Assembly (NCBI GenBank): GCA_031551355.1
Contig: JAVBNT010000020.1
Coordinates: forward strand, 1 to 64,000
Origin: JAVBNT01 sp031551355
GTDB taxonomy: Bacteria > Vulcanimicrobiota > CADAWZ01
Length of the DNA stretch: 64,000 bases
Direction of reading: 5' to 3'
Part shown: in pieces, positions 8,356 through 16,153 of the stretch
Position numbering within the stretch: position 1 is the first letter of the stretch
Layout of the letters: every line of letters starts with the position of its first letter
Program-made: the position numbers and the translations under genes
Notes under the pieces: model-generated
The model's input: only the letters and a program-made list of their open reading frames with translations
Told to the model about the DNA's origin: nothing
Databases searched by the model: none

Positions 8356-9684
8356 ATGGGTAGATATTTTGGAACTGATGGTATAAGAGGTGTAGCTAAC
8401 CTGGAATTGACCTGTGAGCTTGCGATGAATGCCGCCAGGGCAGCGGCGTCTTTTTTTAAAAATAATAATGCACCGTTATTTATAGGGCGGGACACCAGGA
8501 TATCCGGGACGATGCTTGAGTCTGCTTTTGTGGCTGGGGCTTTGTCTGTTGGTAAAAATGTTTTTTCTGCCGGTATTATACCGACTCCGGCGGTCTCTTT
8601 TTTAACGAGAGAACTTGCGTGCAGTTTTGGTGTTGTCATTTCTGCATCGCATAATCCTGTTGGGGATAATGGGATTAAGCTTTTTTCCGGTGATGGATAT
8701 AAATTGCCTGATTCCTCCGAGCTTTTGATTGAAGGGATGATCAACTCCGGTTGGAACGGATTGCCTGTAGAAACAGGGGTCGGTAATTTACAGCTTTTCG
8801 ACTCTGCCCCCCGCAGGTATGTTGAACATGTTAAAAAAAGTGTAAACTGCGATCTCTCCGGGCTCAAAATTGCAATTGACTGCGCCTGTGGAGCCGGATT
8901 TGACGTGGCTCCGAAGATACTTAGAGATCTGGGAGCTCAAGTTCTGGCAATAAATACGGAACCTGACGGAGCCAGAATAAATGTAAAATGCGGTTCTACA
9001 GATATGGCGGCTCTGGCTGGTCTGACTGTTGAAAATGAATGTCATCTGGGCATTGCTCTGGATGGTGACGCCGACAGATGCCTGATGGTGGATGAAAAAG
9101 GCAATAAAATTGACGGCGATCAGATTCTTGCATTATTGGCTCTTTATATGAAAGAACTGGAACTTGCCGGATCCGGGAAGCTGGTGGTCACCGTAATGAG
9201 TAATCTGGGGCTTGAATTAGCAATGAGAGAGCATGGAATTGAACTTTTGAGAACGTCAGTCGGAGATCGCTATGTTATCGAGAAAATGAGGGAGTGCGGT
9301 GCTCTTGTCGGTGGAGAACAGTCGGGACATATTATCCTGCAGTCGTTTAATACGACAGGAGACGGCCCTTTGACTGCAGCTTTTGTAGCTTCTGTTCTGA
9401 AAAAAAATGGCGGTAAGTTTAGTGAACTGGCGCGTATTTTTACCCCGCTTCCCCAGGTTTTGCTTAACGTCAAAGCTTCCCGTAAAAAGGATTTTACCGA
9501 GGACAGGTTTATAACCGCCAAAATCGCCGAATATGAAAAATCGTTTGATGGGAAGGGGCGTATTCTTGTGAGACCTTCCGGAACTGAGCCGCTTATACGG
9601 GTTATGGTTGAGGGAGAAAATGATGAGAAAATCAATTCTGCCGCCAGAACGCTTGCTTCGCTGATTGAAGAGAGGCTGAACTAA
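8356..9684 (+). CDS. glmM: Phosphoglucosamine mutase GlmM
   Basis: Interconverts glucosamine-6-phosphate and glucosamine-1-phosphate, the step feeding UDP-GlcNAc and thus peptidoglycan and lipopolysaccharide. Family landmarks in order: GRYFGTDGIRG at the N-terminus, the phosphoserine loop VVISASHNP (~94-102), the metal site ALDGDADR (~234-241), GGEQSGH (~316-322) and the phosphate-binding RPSGTEPLIRVM (~404-415). 442 residues is normal. The ATG follows the cdaR stop directly, so translation is coupled. In Firmicutes GlmM also binds and inhibits CdaA, which the operon order makes plausible here. Confidence 0.96.
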   Translation: MGRYFGTDGIRGVANLELTCELAMNAARAAASFFKNNNAPLFIGRDTRISGTMLESAFVAGALSVGKNVFSAGIIPTPAVSFLTRELACSFGVVISASHNPVGDNGIKLFSGDGYKLPDSSELLIEGMINSGWNGLPVETGVGNLQLFDSAPRRYVEHVKKSVNCDLSGLKIAIDCACGAGFDVAPKILRDLGAQVLAINTEPDGARINVKCGSTDMAALAGLTVENECHLGIALDGDADRCLMVDEKGNKIDGDQILALLALYMKELELAGSGKLVVTVMSNLGLELAMREHGIELLRTSVGDRYVIEKMRECGALVGGEQSGHIILQSFNTTGDGPLTAAFVASVLKKNGGKFSELARIFTPLPQVLLNVKASRKKDFTEDRFITAKIAEYEKSFDGKGRILVRPSGTEPLIRVMVEGENDEKINSAARTLASLIEERLN

Positions 9685-9703
9685 AAAGGGCACTACCATC
9701 AGT

Positions 9704-10753
9704 TCATTGAACTTTGTTTATAAATCCAACCCAACTATTGTTATTTTCATAATATTTCATTGATTCTTCTAATAATTTTGAAATACCAATTATACTTGCA
9801 GATGCTACAAGTGTTGTTGGATTTTTTGAAATAACTGAATAGACTGTAAGGGGTGCTGCAACAATAGTCGCAAGATTTGTCCAGCGCTTTACAGAGGGGA
9901 AAATCTTTTTTATATTTTTGTTTATTTTATTTTGCTTTTCAATATATTCTTTTTTGATATTTTCTATATAGTTTTTTTGATTTAGGTGTTTTTTATTTTT
10001 TATTACTTTATTAAGCTCTTCTTTTGCACGAGAAATCTCATCATAATTTTTCCATTTTAGTATTTCATTTGTATTTTTTTCAATATCAATAAGATATTTT
10101 TTGCTACAGTCTTGAATTCTTTCACATTTTTTACATTTTTTATCACTAGTAAATGCATAGTTATGTAAAACTAGTTCGTTTGGGAAATACAAAGTAAAGA
10201 TCTCATTCATAGCTTGTACTGCATTGTAATTTATTTTAGAATTAGTCTGTAGTCCATATTTGTATTTTAAAAAATTATAGTCACGTTGATTAAACAAACA
10301 ATTAGCATCTATTTTTTCGCTTAGCTTTAAACTTGCATAAATTGATGCTATATATGGGCCACAATAGGGATTTTTTTCAATGATTATCTCATCTGGAACC
10401 TTTTTATCTCCTTTTTTACATGTACTTTCAAATTGTGTTAATAAATTTTCTATATCTCTTTTTGCATCTTGGTAAATATTATCTTTAACTTCTGGGGTAA
10501 ATAATTTGCTTGGCTTCACTATTTCTATAAGTCCATTGGTTTCCATAATTTCGAGAACTATGTTAATCGCTTTATTGAATTTATCTTTGGCTGTTTTTGT
10601 TTGGTAATCCCAAGCATTTTGTGTTATTACTATTTTATCTGCCCAAATTAATACTGACGGTTTTTCAATTACCCAAGAAAAATTTAGGTTACAGGTACTG
10701 CAAACTCCAAAATCATTACCTAATCCTAATCCTGTCACAATTACTTTATTCAA
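9704..10753 (-). CDS. AT-rich orphan protein with CxxC motifs and C-terminal hydrophobic hairpin
   Basis: A ~349-residue protein I do not recognise. It has a CSTC motif near residue 18, a second cysteine cluster CKKCERIQDC near 212, a Lys/Glu/Asn-rich probable coiled coil (~230-285) and two hydrophobic stretches near the C-terminus (~292-330). The cysteine pairs could bind zinc. The start is probably the TTG at 10753, five bases after TGGAGG; the ATG four codons earlier has no ribosome site. Codon use is far more AT-rich than in glmM next door, and the gene sits between glmM and a ~330-bp repeat, so it looks acquired. It converges on glmM with only 19 bases between stops. Confidence 0.65.
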   Translation of the reverse strand: MNKVIVTGLGLGNDFGVCSTCNLNFSWVIEKPSVLIWADKIVITQNAWDYQTKTAKDKFNKAINIVLEIMETNGLIEIVKPSKLFTPEVKDNIYQDAKRDIENLLTQFESTCKKGDKKVPDEIIIEKNPYCGPYIASIYASLKLSEKIDANCLFNQRDYNFLKYKYGLQTNSKINYNAVQAMNEIFTLYFPNELVLHNYAFTSDKKCKKCERIQDCSKKYLIDIEKNTNEILKWKNYDEISRAKEELNKVIKNKKHLNQKNYIENIKKEYIEKQNKINKNIKKIFPSVKRWTNLATIVAAPLTVYSVISKNPTTLVASASIIGISKLLEESMKYYENNNSWVGFINKVQ

Positions 10754-10901
10754 ATTATCCTCCATAACAGTTGCTTATAAATTATAAGAGAAAAAATATC
10801 AGAAATGTAGTTTATTTAATGCTTGATATTAAAAATATGTTATGTAGTATATGGTTTTGATGTTGTAATTATCTTGTAAATAATTCATGTCTGATGGTTT
10901 A

Positions 10902-11235
10902 TATAGTCACGTCATTTTATTAGAGTCTAAAGAAAATTTAGTTAAAAATACTTTAAATAGGTTATTTGACGTTCTCCCAAGTGGAGGCTATTAAGGGGGC
11001 TATAATTTCGCGCCCCCTCGCATCCTCCCCTATGGAAACCCCTCCAAGCTACCCCTGCGCTCAACCTGGCGCAAGACAATGTTTTCGGTGAAATAGTTTA
11101 CTGCTGCTGAGAGACTTCAGACGGCTACCACTCATGCAATGAGTTTTCCACTGCAATGATTTTACCCGTGGTGCCGAGCCGCCTGAAGTTTGGCTTAGAT
11201 AAGGCTTATAGTAAATAATGATGCCGCTGCGTTGG
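10902..11235. repeat. Structured ~330-bp repeat, copy A
   Basis: Nearly the whole stretch recurs as a reverse complement at 39888-40210. Shared blocks include CCCAAGTGGAGGCTATTAAG, CCTCCCCTATGGAAACCCCT, CTGGCGCAAGACAATG and AGTAAATAATGATGC-like ends. Inside, an arm ACTTCAGACGGCT (~11116-11128) pairs with AGCCGCCTGAAGT (~11178-11190), and a CACTGC-type inner stem lies between them. No frame is open, so it is either a non-autonomous mobile element or a structured RNA/REP-type element. Confidence 0.75.
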
Positions 11236-11251
11236 TATAAATGATATATCC

Positions 11252-11291
11252 TTTTCTATTTAATTATAGTATACTATAATTAAATAGAAAA
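11252..11291. repeat. Perfect 40-bp A/T palindrome
   Basis: TTTTCTATTTAATTATAGTA is followed directly by its exact reverse complement. It lies between repeat copy A and the terminator of the 11351-13207 gene. It may help terminate transcription or bind a protein; function unknown. Confidence 0.7.
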
Positions 11292-11316
11292 AAACCAGAG
11301 TACAATAGGCTCTGGC
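11287..11316 (-). terminator. Terminator of the zinc-ribbon gene
   Basis: Read on the minus strand, CCAGAG / CTCTGG (11295-11315) forms a stem followed by seven T's. It lies about 35 bases past the stop at 11351. Confidence 0.75.
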
Positions 11317-11350
11317 ATAATTTAACAATACTATTTCATTTCTTAAAAAC

Positions 11351-13207
11351 CTAAGCAGGCACTGAAGAAGTCTTTATCTGTATAAACTGGTCTGAAGCCT
11401 TCCTGATCATGTCTATTCCTGTCGCGATATGCGCTTTATCGCCGTCTTTGTCGTATTCCAGGAATTTTTCGAGACCGCTTTTGTATAGCTTTGTAGCTTC
11501 AATAAATTTTTCAGGATTCATCTCGTCTTTCTCTGCTGCTTCTGCCGGTCTTTTTTGGAAAAATTCGAGAACTTCGTTTGCCTGAGCTAATATTGGTGCA
11601 ACAATTTCTTTTACGTCTACAGGATCCTGACTATAACTGATCGTACTTGCAAGTTCTTCCAGTTTTTTGATGTTTTCCGGCTTTTCAACATCCGAAAGTT
11701 CTCCATTTTCGTAATTAATCAAATGATTTTCCGATGCCATCATATTTTTCGCAAAAAGCAGGTATGAATGGCAGCTTTCGCAATGGGAAATTCCTTTTTT
11801 ATTGCTGTAGCCGCATTTCATGCAAGCTATTTTTTCTTCATCATCATTGTCTATCACGCTTTTGCTTTTTTCTTTGTAATAGTCTAGAAGCAGGATTGTG
11901 CCATTTTGCAGAACTTCCAACGCTTTTGCAAGAATTTCTCTGTTCCTTACCGACAGAAACTCTTCTATAAGCTCTAGACCCTGCTTTTGCAGCTCAAGCG
12001 CATTTCCGGCTCCGTCATCCTGGCTGGAATCTTTTTCCAGTGACTCTTTAAGATATTGCATAATTCTTCTTAAAATTCTTACGGGCGTAACTCCGTTATA
12101 GACTCCCAGAATAACTTTGCAAAGCTCATTTATATTAGTAGCTTCTGATATATTTGGTATCGTTTGAGTGATGTATTCGGATATTGTGCTGATTGTTTCT
12201 ATATATTTTTCAATGGCTTCCTTGAGCATTACCAGCGTTGTATCATCATCGGTAAGTTTTTCAAAAGATTCTCTTTCATACTTTATCAATGCTTCTATTG
12301 ATGACTGATAGTGGTTTTTTATCGCTTCGTTTACAGGGGATTCAATGAAGTTAGCATAAGAGCTTTCATGGAATGAAATAAGCATGCTTACATCATTCAT
12401 TGCCTGATCAAGGGCTTCCTTGGTAATGGTCCCCTCTTTAAATCTAAAACGTCTTATCCAGAGGCGTTCGAGCTCGCTTACTTTTGAAAAAGTATGTAAT
12501 CCGCCAGTTTTCTCATACATATCCTGCAAAAGATTAAACAGTGCAAGAGAGTTTTCCTGAATAAGGTGTGAACCGGCAATAAGGTTTTGCGAGTTTCTTT
12601 CCTCAATATATATCTGTACTGCTCCGATACCCTCTTTAATTTTTTCTATTTCGTCAGTAAAATGAGGTTGCCATGGTGCTGCCTGAGGCCTTATTTCAAG
12701 ATGAGCTTTGAATTGCTCTTCCATTGATGTTACAAAGTTTATAGCTGCGGCGATTCTTGGCTGCAAAACTTCGATAGGCTCTGATTCTCCATAGACATTC
12801 ATACAAGCCTGAAGAAAATTGTTTAATACCGGATACCTGGATAAGCGCATTTTAGAATCTTCTGCCGTTGCTATGGAAGACGCCTGTTCAATGATGATTG
12901 TAGTTTCTTCTATTTTGTTGAGAATCTCTTCTATCTTTTGTGATTCTTTTCTTCTGATTATACCTTCGAGCGACTCAAGGTGTTCCGCCCGTTCCGTATA
13001 AGCTTTGTTAATGTCTTCTATTTTATTCAAAAGGCTATTGGTTTTCTTTATTCCCTGAGCATTGAACATAAATCCGTTATGTTCTGCCTGGCTTAAGTTC
13101 GTTACATTTTTGAGTACAAGTAATAGATCGGCTTCCAGGGAAGGATCTTCAAGCCATCTTTCTGCTAATTCAAGCAGTGCAATTGTAGGAGGATTAAATC
13201 CAAACAT
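11351..13207 (-). CDS. Large helical protein with a zinc ribbon
   Basis: A 618-residue soluble protein of unknown function. It is almost entirely predicted helical, with many Leu/Glu/Lys heptad-like stretches. Near residues 460-480 it carries CMKCGYSNKKGISHCESC, a four-cysteine zinc-ribbon pattern. There is no signal peptide or transmembrane segment. It is flanked by its own terminator and by the terminator of the EF-hand gene upstream, so it is probably a single-gene unit. It may act as a scaffold or regulator; nothing in the sequence settles this. Confidence 0.75.
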   Translation of the reverse strand: MFGFNPPTIALLELAERWLEDPSLEADLLLVLKNVTNLSQAEHNGFMFNAQGIKKTNSLLNKIEDINKAYTERAEHLESLEGIIRRKESQKIEEILNKIEETTIIIEQASSIATAEDSKMRLSRYPVLNNFLQACMNVYGESEPIEVLQPRIAAAINFVTSMEEQFKAHLEIRPQAAPWQPHFTDEIEKIKEGIGAVQIYIEERNSQNLIAGSHLIQENSLALFNLLQDMYEKTGGLHTFSKVSELERLWIRRFRFKEGTITKEALDQAMNDVSMLISFHESSYANFIESPVNEAIKNHYQSSIEALIKYERESFEKLTDDDTTLVMLKEAIEKYIETISTISEYITQTIPNISEATNINELCKVILGVYNGVTPVRILRRIMQYLKESLEKDSSQDDGAGNALELQKQGLELIEEFLSVRNREILAKALEVLQNGTILLLDYYKEKSKSVIDNDDEEKIACMKCGYSNKKGISHCESCHSYLLFAKNMMASENHLINYENGELSDVEKPENIKKLEELASTISYSQDPVDVKEIVAPILAQANEVLEFFQKRPAEAAEKDEMNPEKFIEATKLYKSGLEKFLEYDKDGDKAHIATGIDMIRKASDQFIQIKTSSVPA

Positions 13208-13239
13208 TTGTTATGTACTTCCTTTTCACTTATTCAAAT

Positions 13240-13272
13240 AAAAAGCGGCTCTTTATTTAGAAGCCGCTTTTT
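13240..13272 (-). terminator. Terminator of EF-hand gene 1
   Basis: AAAAAGCGGCT / AGCCGCTTTTT stem, 22 bases past the stop of the 13294-14307 gene, with a T run on the minus strand. It is symmetrical and could act on both strands. Confidence 0.85.
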
Positions 13273-13293
13273 GCACTAATAGAAAACTAACTT

Positions 13294-14307
13294 TTAGAAT
13301 CCGTTTTGCATTGCGGTGAAGCCAAATGCATTAGGACTGAAGTATGGAGAGTTATAGCTGTACTGGTTGCCAAAACCGAGGTTTGCACTGAATCCGCTTA
13401 AGCCTCCGTTGCCAAATCTAAATCCTAAATCGCCGTATGCATAACTACTGTTATTCATAGCCATAAGGTTGCCAAATCCGCCGTAGTTGCCATAGCTGCC
13501 GTAGCTGCCATAATTACCATAGTTGCCGAATCCGCCGCCGTAGTTACCACCAAATCCGCCGCCGATTCCAAAATTGATGTTCATATTGCCAATTTTGTCT
13601 CTCTGGATGAATTGGCCATTTTTAGGATCTATACCCATAATGCCCATTTCTGCGGCATTTTTGAGCTCTCCTTCATCTACTTTGCCGTTACCGTTGGAAT
13701 CCGTCCAGAAACCGGCTTTTTTAAGTTCTTCAGCATCAAGCTTGCCGTCTTTGTTTGTATCAAACAGATCAAGAGCTTTTTCCCAACCGTTTTTATATTT
13801 ACCCTGTTCACCGTTGATACCGACTTCATTCATCATTTCACGGCCGCTGTTAATCTGGCCATCACCATTGGCATCATAAACGAGCTGTGCATCTTTTGTG
13901 TTCCATTCGAGAACTCTGTCAGCAATTCCATCGCCATTCATGTCAAAACTGAGCGGGGTTTGGAGTTTTTCCACATTGAGCTTGCCATCACGGTTTGTAT
14001 CTAAATATACAGGGTCTCTTCTGCCGAGATTTGTTGCAAGTGTTGTGTCCCAAGCCTGACCGTTGCTGTACTGATAAAGCGGAAGGCTCATTGAACCGTT
14101 CATTCCCATATATCCGCCGAATCCGCCAAATCCGCCGAATCCGCCATAACCACCGTAACTGCCGTAGTTTCCGCCATTAAGCATTCCGTTCATCATGGAA
14201 TTCATGTTGCCATAGCCAAAGCTCATATTGCCGTAGCCATACATTCCATTGAGGCCATTCATTCCATAATTTAGGCCTAAACCCATATTAAATCCGATTT
14301 GACTCAT
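13294..14307 (-). CDS. EF-hand / Gly-rich protein, paralog 1
   Basis: A 337-residue protein. The N-terminal ~75 residues are Gly/Asn/Tyr/Met-rich (GYGNMSFGYGNMN, then GGYGGFGGFGG). There is no classical signal peptide. Residues ~95-240 contain five calcium-loop motifs: DTNRDGKLNVE, DMNGDGIADRV, DANGDGQINSG, DTNKDGKLDAEE and DSNGNGKVDEGEL. A second Gly/Tyr/Asn-rich stretch ends the protein. The EF-hand block is nearly identical in the two following paralogs. AGGAGGAGC precedes the ATG. EF-hand-type loops normally bind Ca2+; an external or surface structural role is inference. Confidence 0.8.
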   Translation of the reverse strand: MSQIGFNMGLGLNYGMNGLNGMYGYGNMSFGYGNMNSMMNGMLNGGNYGSYGGYGGFGGFGGFGGYMGMNGSMSLPLYQYSNGQAWDTTLATNLGRRDPVYLDTNRDGKLNVEKLQTPLSFDMNGDGIADRVLEWNTKDAQLVYDANGDGQINSGREMMNEVGINGEQGKYKNGWEKALDLFDTNKDGKLDAEELKKAGFWTDSNGNGKVDEGELKNAAEMGIMGIDPKNGQFIQRDKIGNMNINFGIGGGFGGNYGGGFGNYGNYGSYGSYGNYGGFGNLMAMNNSSYAYGDLGFRFGNGGLSGFSANLGFGNQYSYNSPYFSPNAFGFTAMQNGF

Positions 14308-14367
14308 TTTAAGCTCCTCCTGGAAATAAATATTTTACTTCATTATCATTATTATCCGCTTTTTGCT

Positions 14368-14416
14368 CAAAAAAATAAAGCTCTTTTGTGAACATATTGT
14401 TGCTATTTTGTAAAAT
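14368..14416 (-). promoter_or_regulatory. Conserved upstream element of EF-hand gene 1
   Basis: On the minus strand, ATTTTACAAAATAGCAACAA then TTCACAAAAGAGCTTTATTT. The same layout is found before paralog 2 (15913-15962) and includes two spaced TTnACAAAA motifs. It is likely a promoter or operator shared by the two genes. Confidence 0.5.
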
Positions 14417-14569
14417 CTGTAAGACAATACGGTCATAATTTTATTGTTATTTATATTTAGCCTTCTGTAACTGATGGTTCCTATGTCTAAACGCCCTATT
14501 TTGCTGAGGGCTGTCCTTAATTGCGGGCGTGGTCATGTTAGCAGTGCTGTATCACGGTAATTTCTGTCC

Positions 14570-14662
14570 CTCACAGAATTCACAGAGATAACATCGAAAA
14601 GCTATTACTGGCAACATCAGTTATTGATGTCTCTTTACCTGAAAAAAATCTCTGTGTTCTCC
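14570..14662. repeat. CACAGAG / CTCTGTG dispersed element
   Basis: CTCACAGA...CACAGAG at the left, TTACTGGCA inside and TCTCTGTGTTCTCC at the right. The same landmarks in the same order occur at 37155-37225, so both are copies of one small repeat family. Confidence 0.5.
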
Positions 14663-14678
14663 AATCTTTCCGTTGCTA

Positions 14679-14722
14679 AAATAAAGAACTGTCTTGTTTC
14701 TTAACAAGACAGTTCTTTATTT
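14679..14722 (-). terminator. Terminator of EF-hand gene 2
   Basis: A perfect 20-bp stem (AAATAAAGAACTGTCTTGTT with its complement) and a 4-base loop, 20 bases past the stop at 14743. The arm ends in T's on the minus strand. Confidence 0.85.
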
Positions 14723-14742
14723 CAAGTCATTTGCCTGAAAAG

Positions 14743-15852
14743 TTAAAACGCCTGTGCATAAGCTGCGGCTTCCGTCTGCGAAAGACCTGCCGCGACAAGA
14801 GTTTCGGCATTCATAGTTCTGTCGTTGACTATTTTCAATGTTGCAAGTTTTCGAGCTGTTTCACTGTCCCATCCCAGACTTGTTAGCTCGTTCATTGGCT
14901 CGTCTATGCGGGATATTTGTTTTTCGTGACTGTTTACAACCGAGTTAAACACCAGTCTCAAACCAAGAAGTTTGTTTTGATCCACGTTTGTTGAAGGCTG
15001 AGAAAAGGAAGTTGCAGCTGTAGCCGGTGATTGAAGTTGCTGTGTATTACCATATGGATTCATCATCTGCTGCATATTACCGTATGGATTGAATCCGTAG
15101 TTGCCGAATCCGCTGCCCATGCCAAAATTGACATTCATATTACCGATTTGGTCTCGCTGGATAAATTGGCCATTTTTAGGATCTATGCTCATTATACCCA
15201 TTTCTGCGGCACTTTTGAGTTCGCCTTCGTCTACTTTACCGTTGCCGTTGGCATCTGTCCAGAAACCGGCTTTTTTAAGCTCTTCAGCATCAAGCTTGCC
15301 GTCTTTGTTTGTATCAAACAGATCAAGAGCTTTTTCCCAACCGTTTTTATATTTGCCCTGTTCACCGTTGATACCGACTTCGTTCATCATTTCACGGCCG
15401 CTGTTGATCTGGCCGTCACCGTTGGCATCATAAACGAGCTGTGCGTCTTTTGTATTCCATTCGAGAACTCTGTCGGCAATTCCGTCGCCATTCATGTCAA
15501 AACTGAGCGGGGTTTTAAGTGTTTCTACATTGAGCTTGCCATCACGGTTTGTGTCCAAATATACAGGGTCTCTTCTGCCGAGATTTGTGGCAAGTGTTGT
15601 GTCCCAAGCCTGACCGTTGCTGTACTGATAGAGCGGAAGGCTCATTGAAGCGTTCATTCCCATATATCCGCCGAATCCGCCGAATCCGCCATAACCACCG
15701 TAACTGCCGTAGTTTCCGCCATAGAGCATTCCGTTCATCATGGAATTCATGTTGCCGTAGCCAAAGTTCATGTTGCCGTAGCCATACATTCCACTGAGGC
15801 CGTTCATTCCATAATTTAAGCCTAAACCCATATTAAATCCGATTTGAGTCAT
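14743..15852 (-). CDS. EF-hand / Gly-rich protein, paralog 2
   Basis: A 369-residue paralog of the 13294-14307 product with the same start (MTQIGFNMGLGLNYGMNG), Gly-rich lead and five calcium loops (DTNRDGKLNVE to DANGNGKVDEGEL). The C-terminus differs: after a short NPYGNMQQMMNPYGN stretch comes a ~100-residue helical domain ending in ETLVAAGLSQTEAAAYAQAF. So one core was duplicated and fitted with a new tail. TGGAGGAAC lies before the ATG. No signal peptide is seen. Confidence 0.8.
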   Translation of the reverse strand: MTQIGFNMGLGLNYGMNGLSGMYGYGNMNFGYGNMNSMMNGMLYGGNYGSYGGYGGFGGFGGYMGMNASMSLPLYQYSNGQAWDTTLATNLGRRDPVYLDTNRDGKLNVETLKTPLSFDMNGDGIADRVLEWNTKDAQLVYDANGDGQINSGREMMNEVGINGEQGKYKNGWEKALDLFDTNKDGKLDAEELKKAGFWTDANGNGKVDEGELKSAAEMGIMSIDPKNGQFIQRDQIGNMNVNFGMGSGFGNYGFNPYGNMQQMMNPYGNTQQLQSPATAATSFSQPSTNVDQNKLLGLRLVFNSVVNSHEKQISRIDEPMNELTSLGWDSETARKLATLKIVNDRTMNAETLVAAGLSQTEAAAYAQAF

Positions 15853-15912
15853 TTTTTGTTCCTCCAGGAATGAGAATCAATTATATCTTTAACATTATTA
15901 TCATCTTTTTTG

Positions 15913-15962
15913 AAAAAAAAATAAAGTTGTTTTGTAAATAAATTATTGCTGTTTTGTAAAAT
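15913..15962 (-). promoter_or_regulatory. Conserved upstream element of EF-hand gene 2
   Basis: On the minus strand ATTTTACAAAACAGCAATAA, then TTTACAAAACAACTTTATTT, matching the element at 14368-14416 over about 50 bases. It is not clearly present before paralog 3. Confidence 0.5.
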
Positions 15963-16007
15963 TATAAGATAATATGATTATATATTTTATAATTTTCCGG
16001 TATTTTA

Positions 16008-16047
16008 AAAAACAAGCCTGATAATAATTGCTGCAGGGCTTGTTTTT
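16008..16047 (-). terminator. Second terminator beyond EF-hand gene 3
   Basis: AAAAACAAGCC / GGCTTGTTTTT stem with an 18-base loop. It follows the closer terminator at 16103-16134 and would insulate paralog 2 from read-through. Confidence 0.65.
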
Positions 16048-16102
16048 AAGAAAATATTTAAGTATCTGATACTTTTTATTATTGCTATATCTGTGCATTA
16101 AA

Positions 16103-16134
16103 AAACTCCCGCACTGTCAACAGAGCGGGAGTTT
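16103..16134 (-). terminator. Terminator of EF-hand gene 3
   Basis: AAACTCCCGC / GCGGGAGTTT stem, about 20 bases past the stop at 16154, with T's on the minus strand. Confidence 0.8.
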
Positions 16135-16153
16135 AAAATAATTGAGAAATTTA

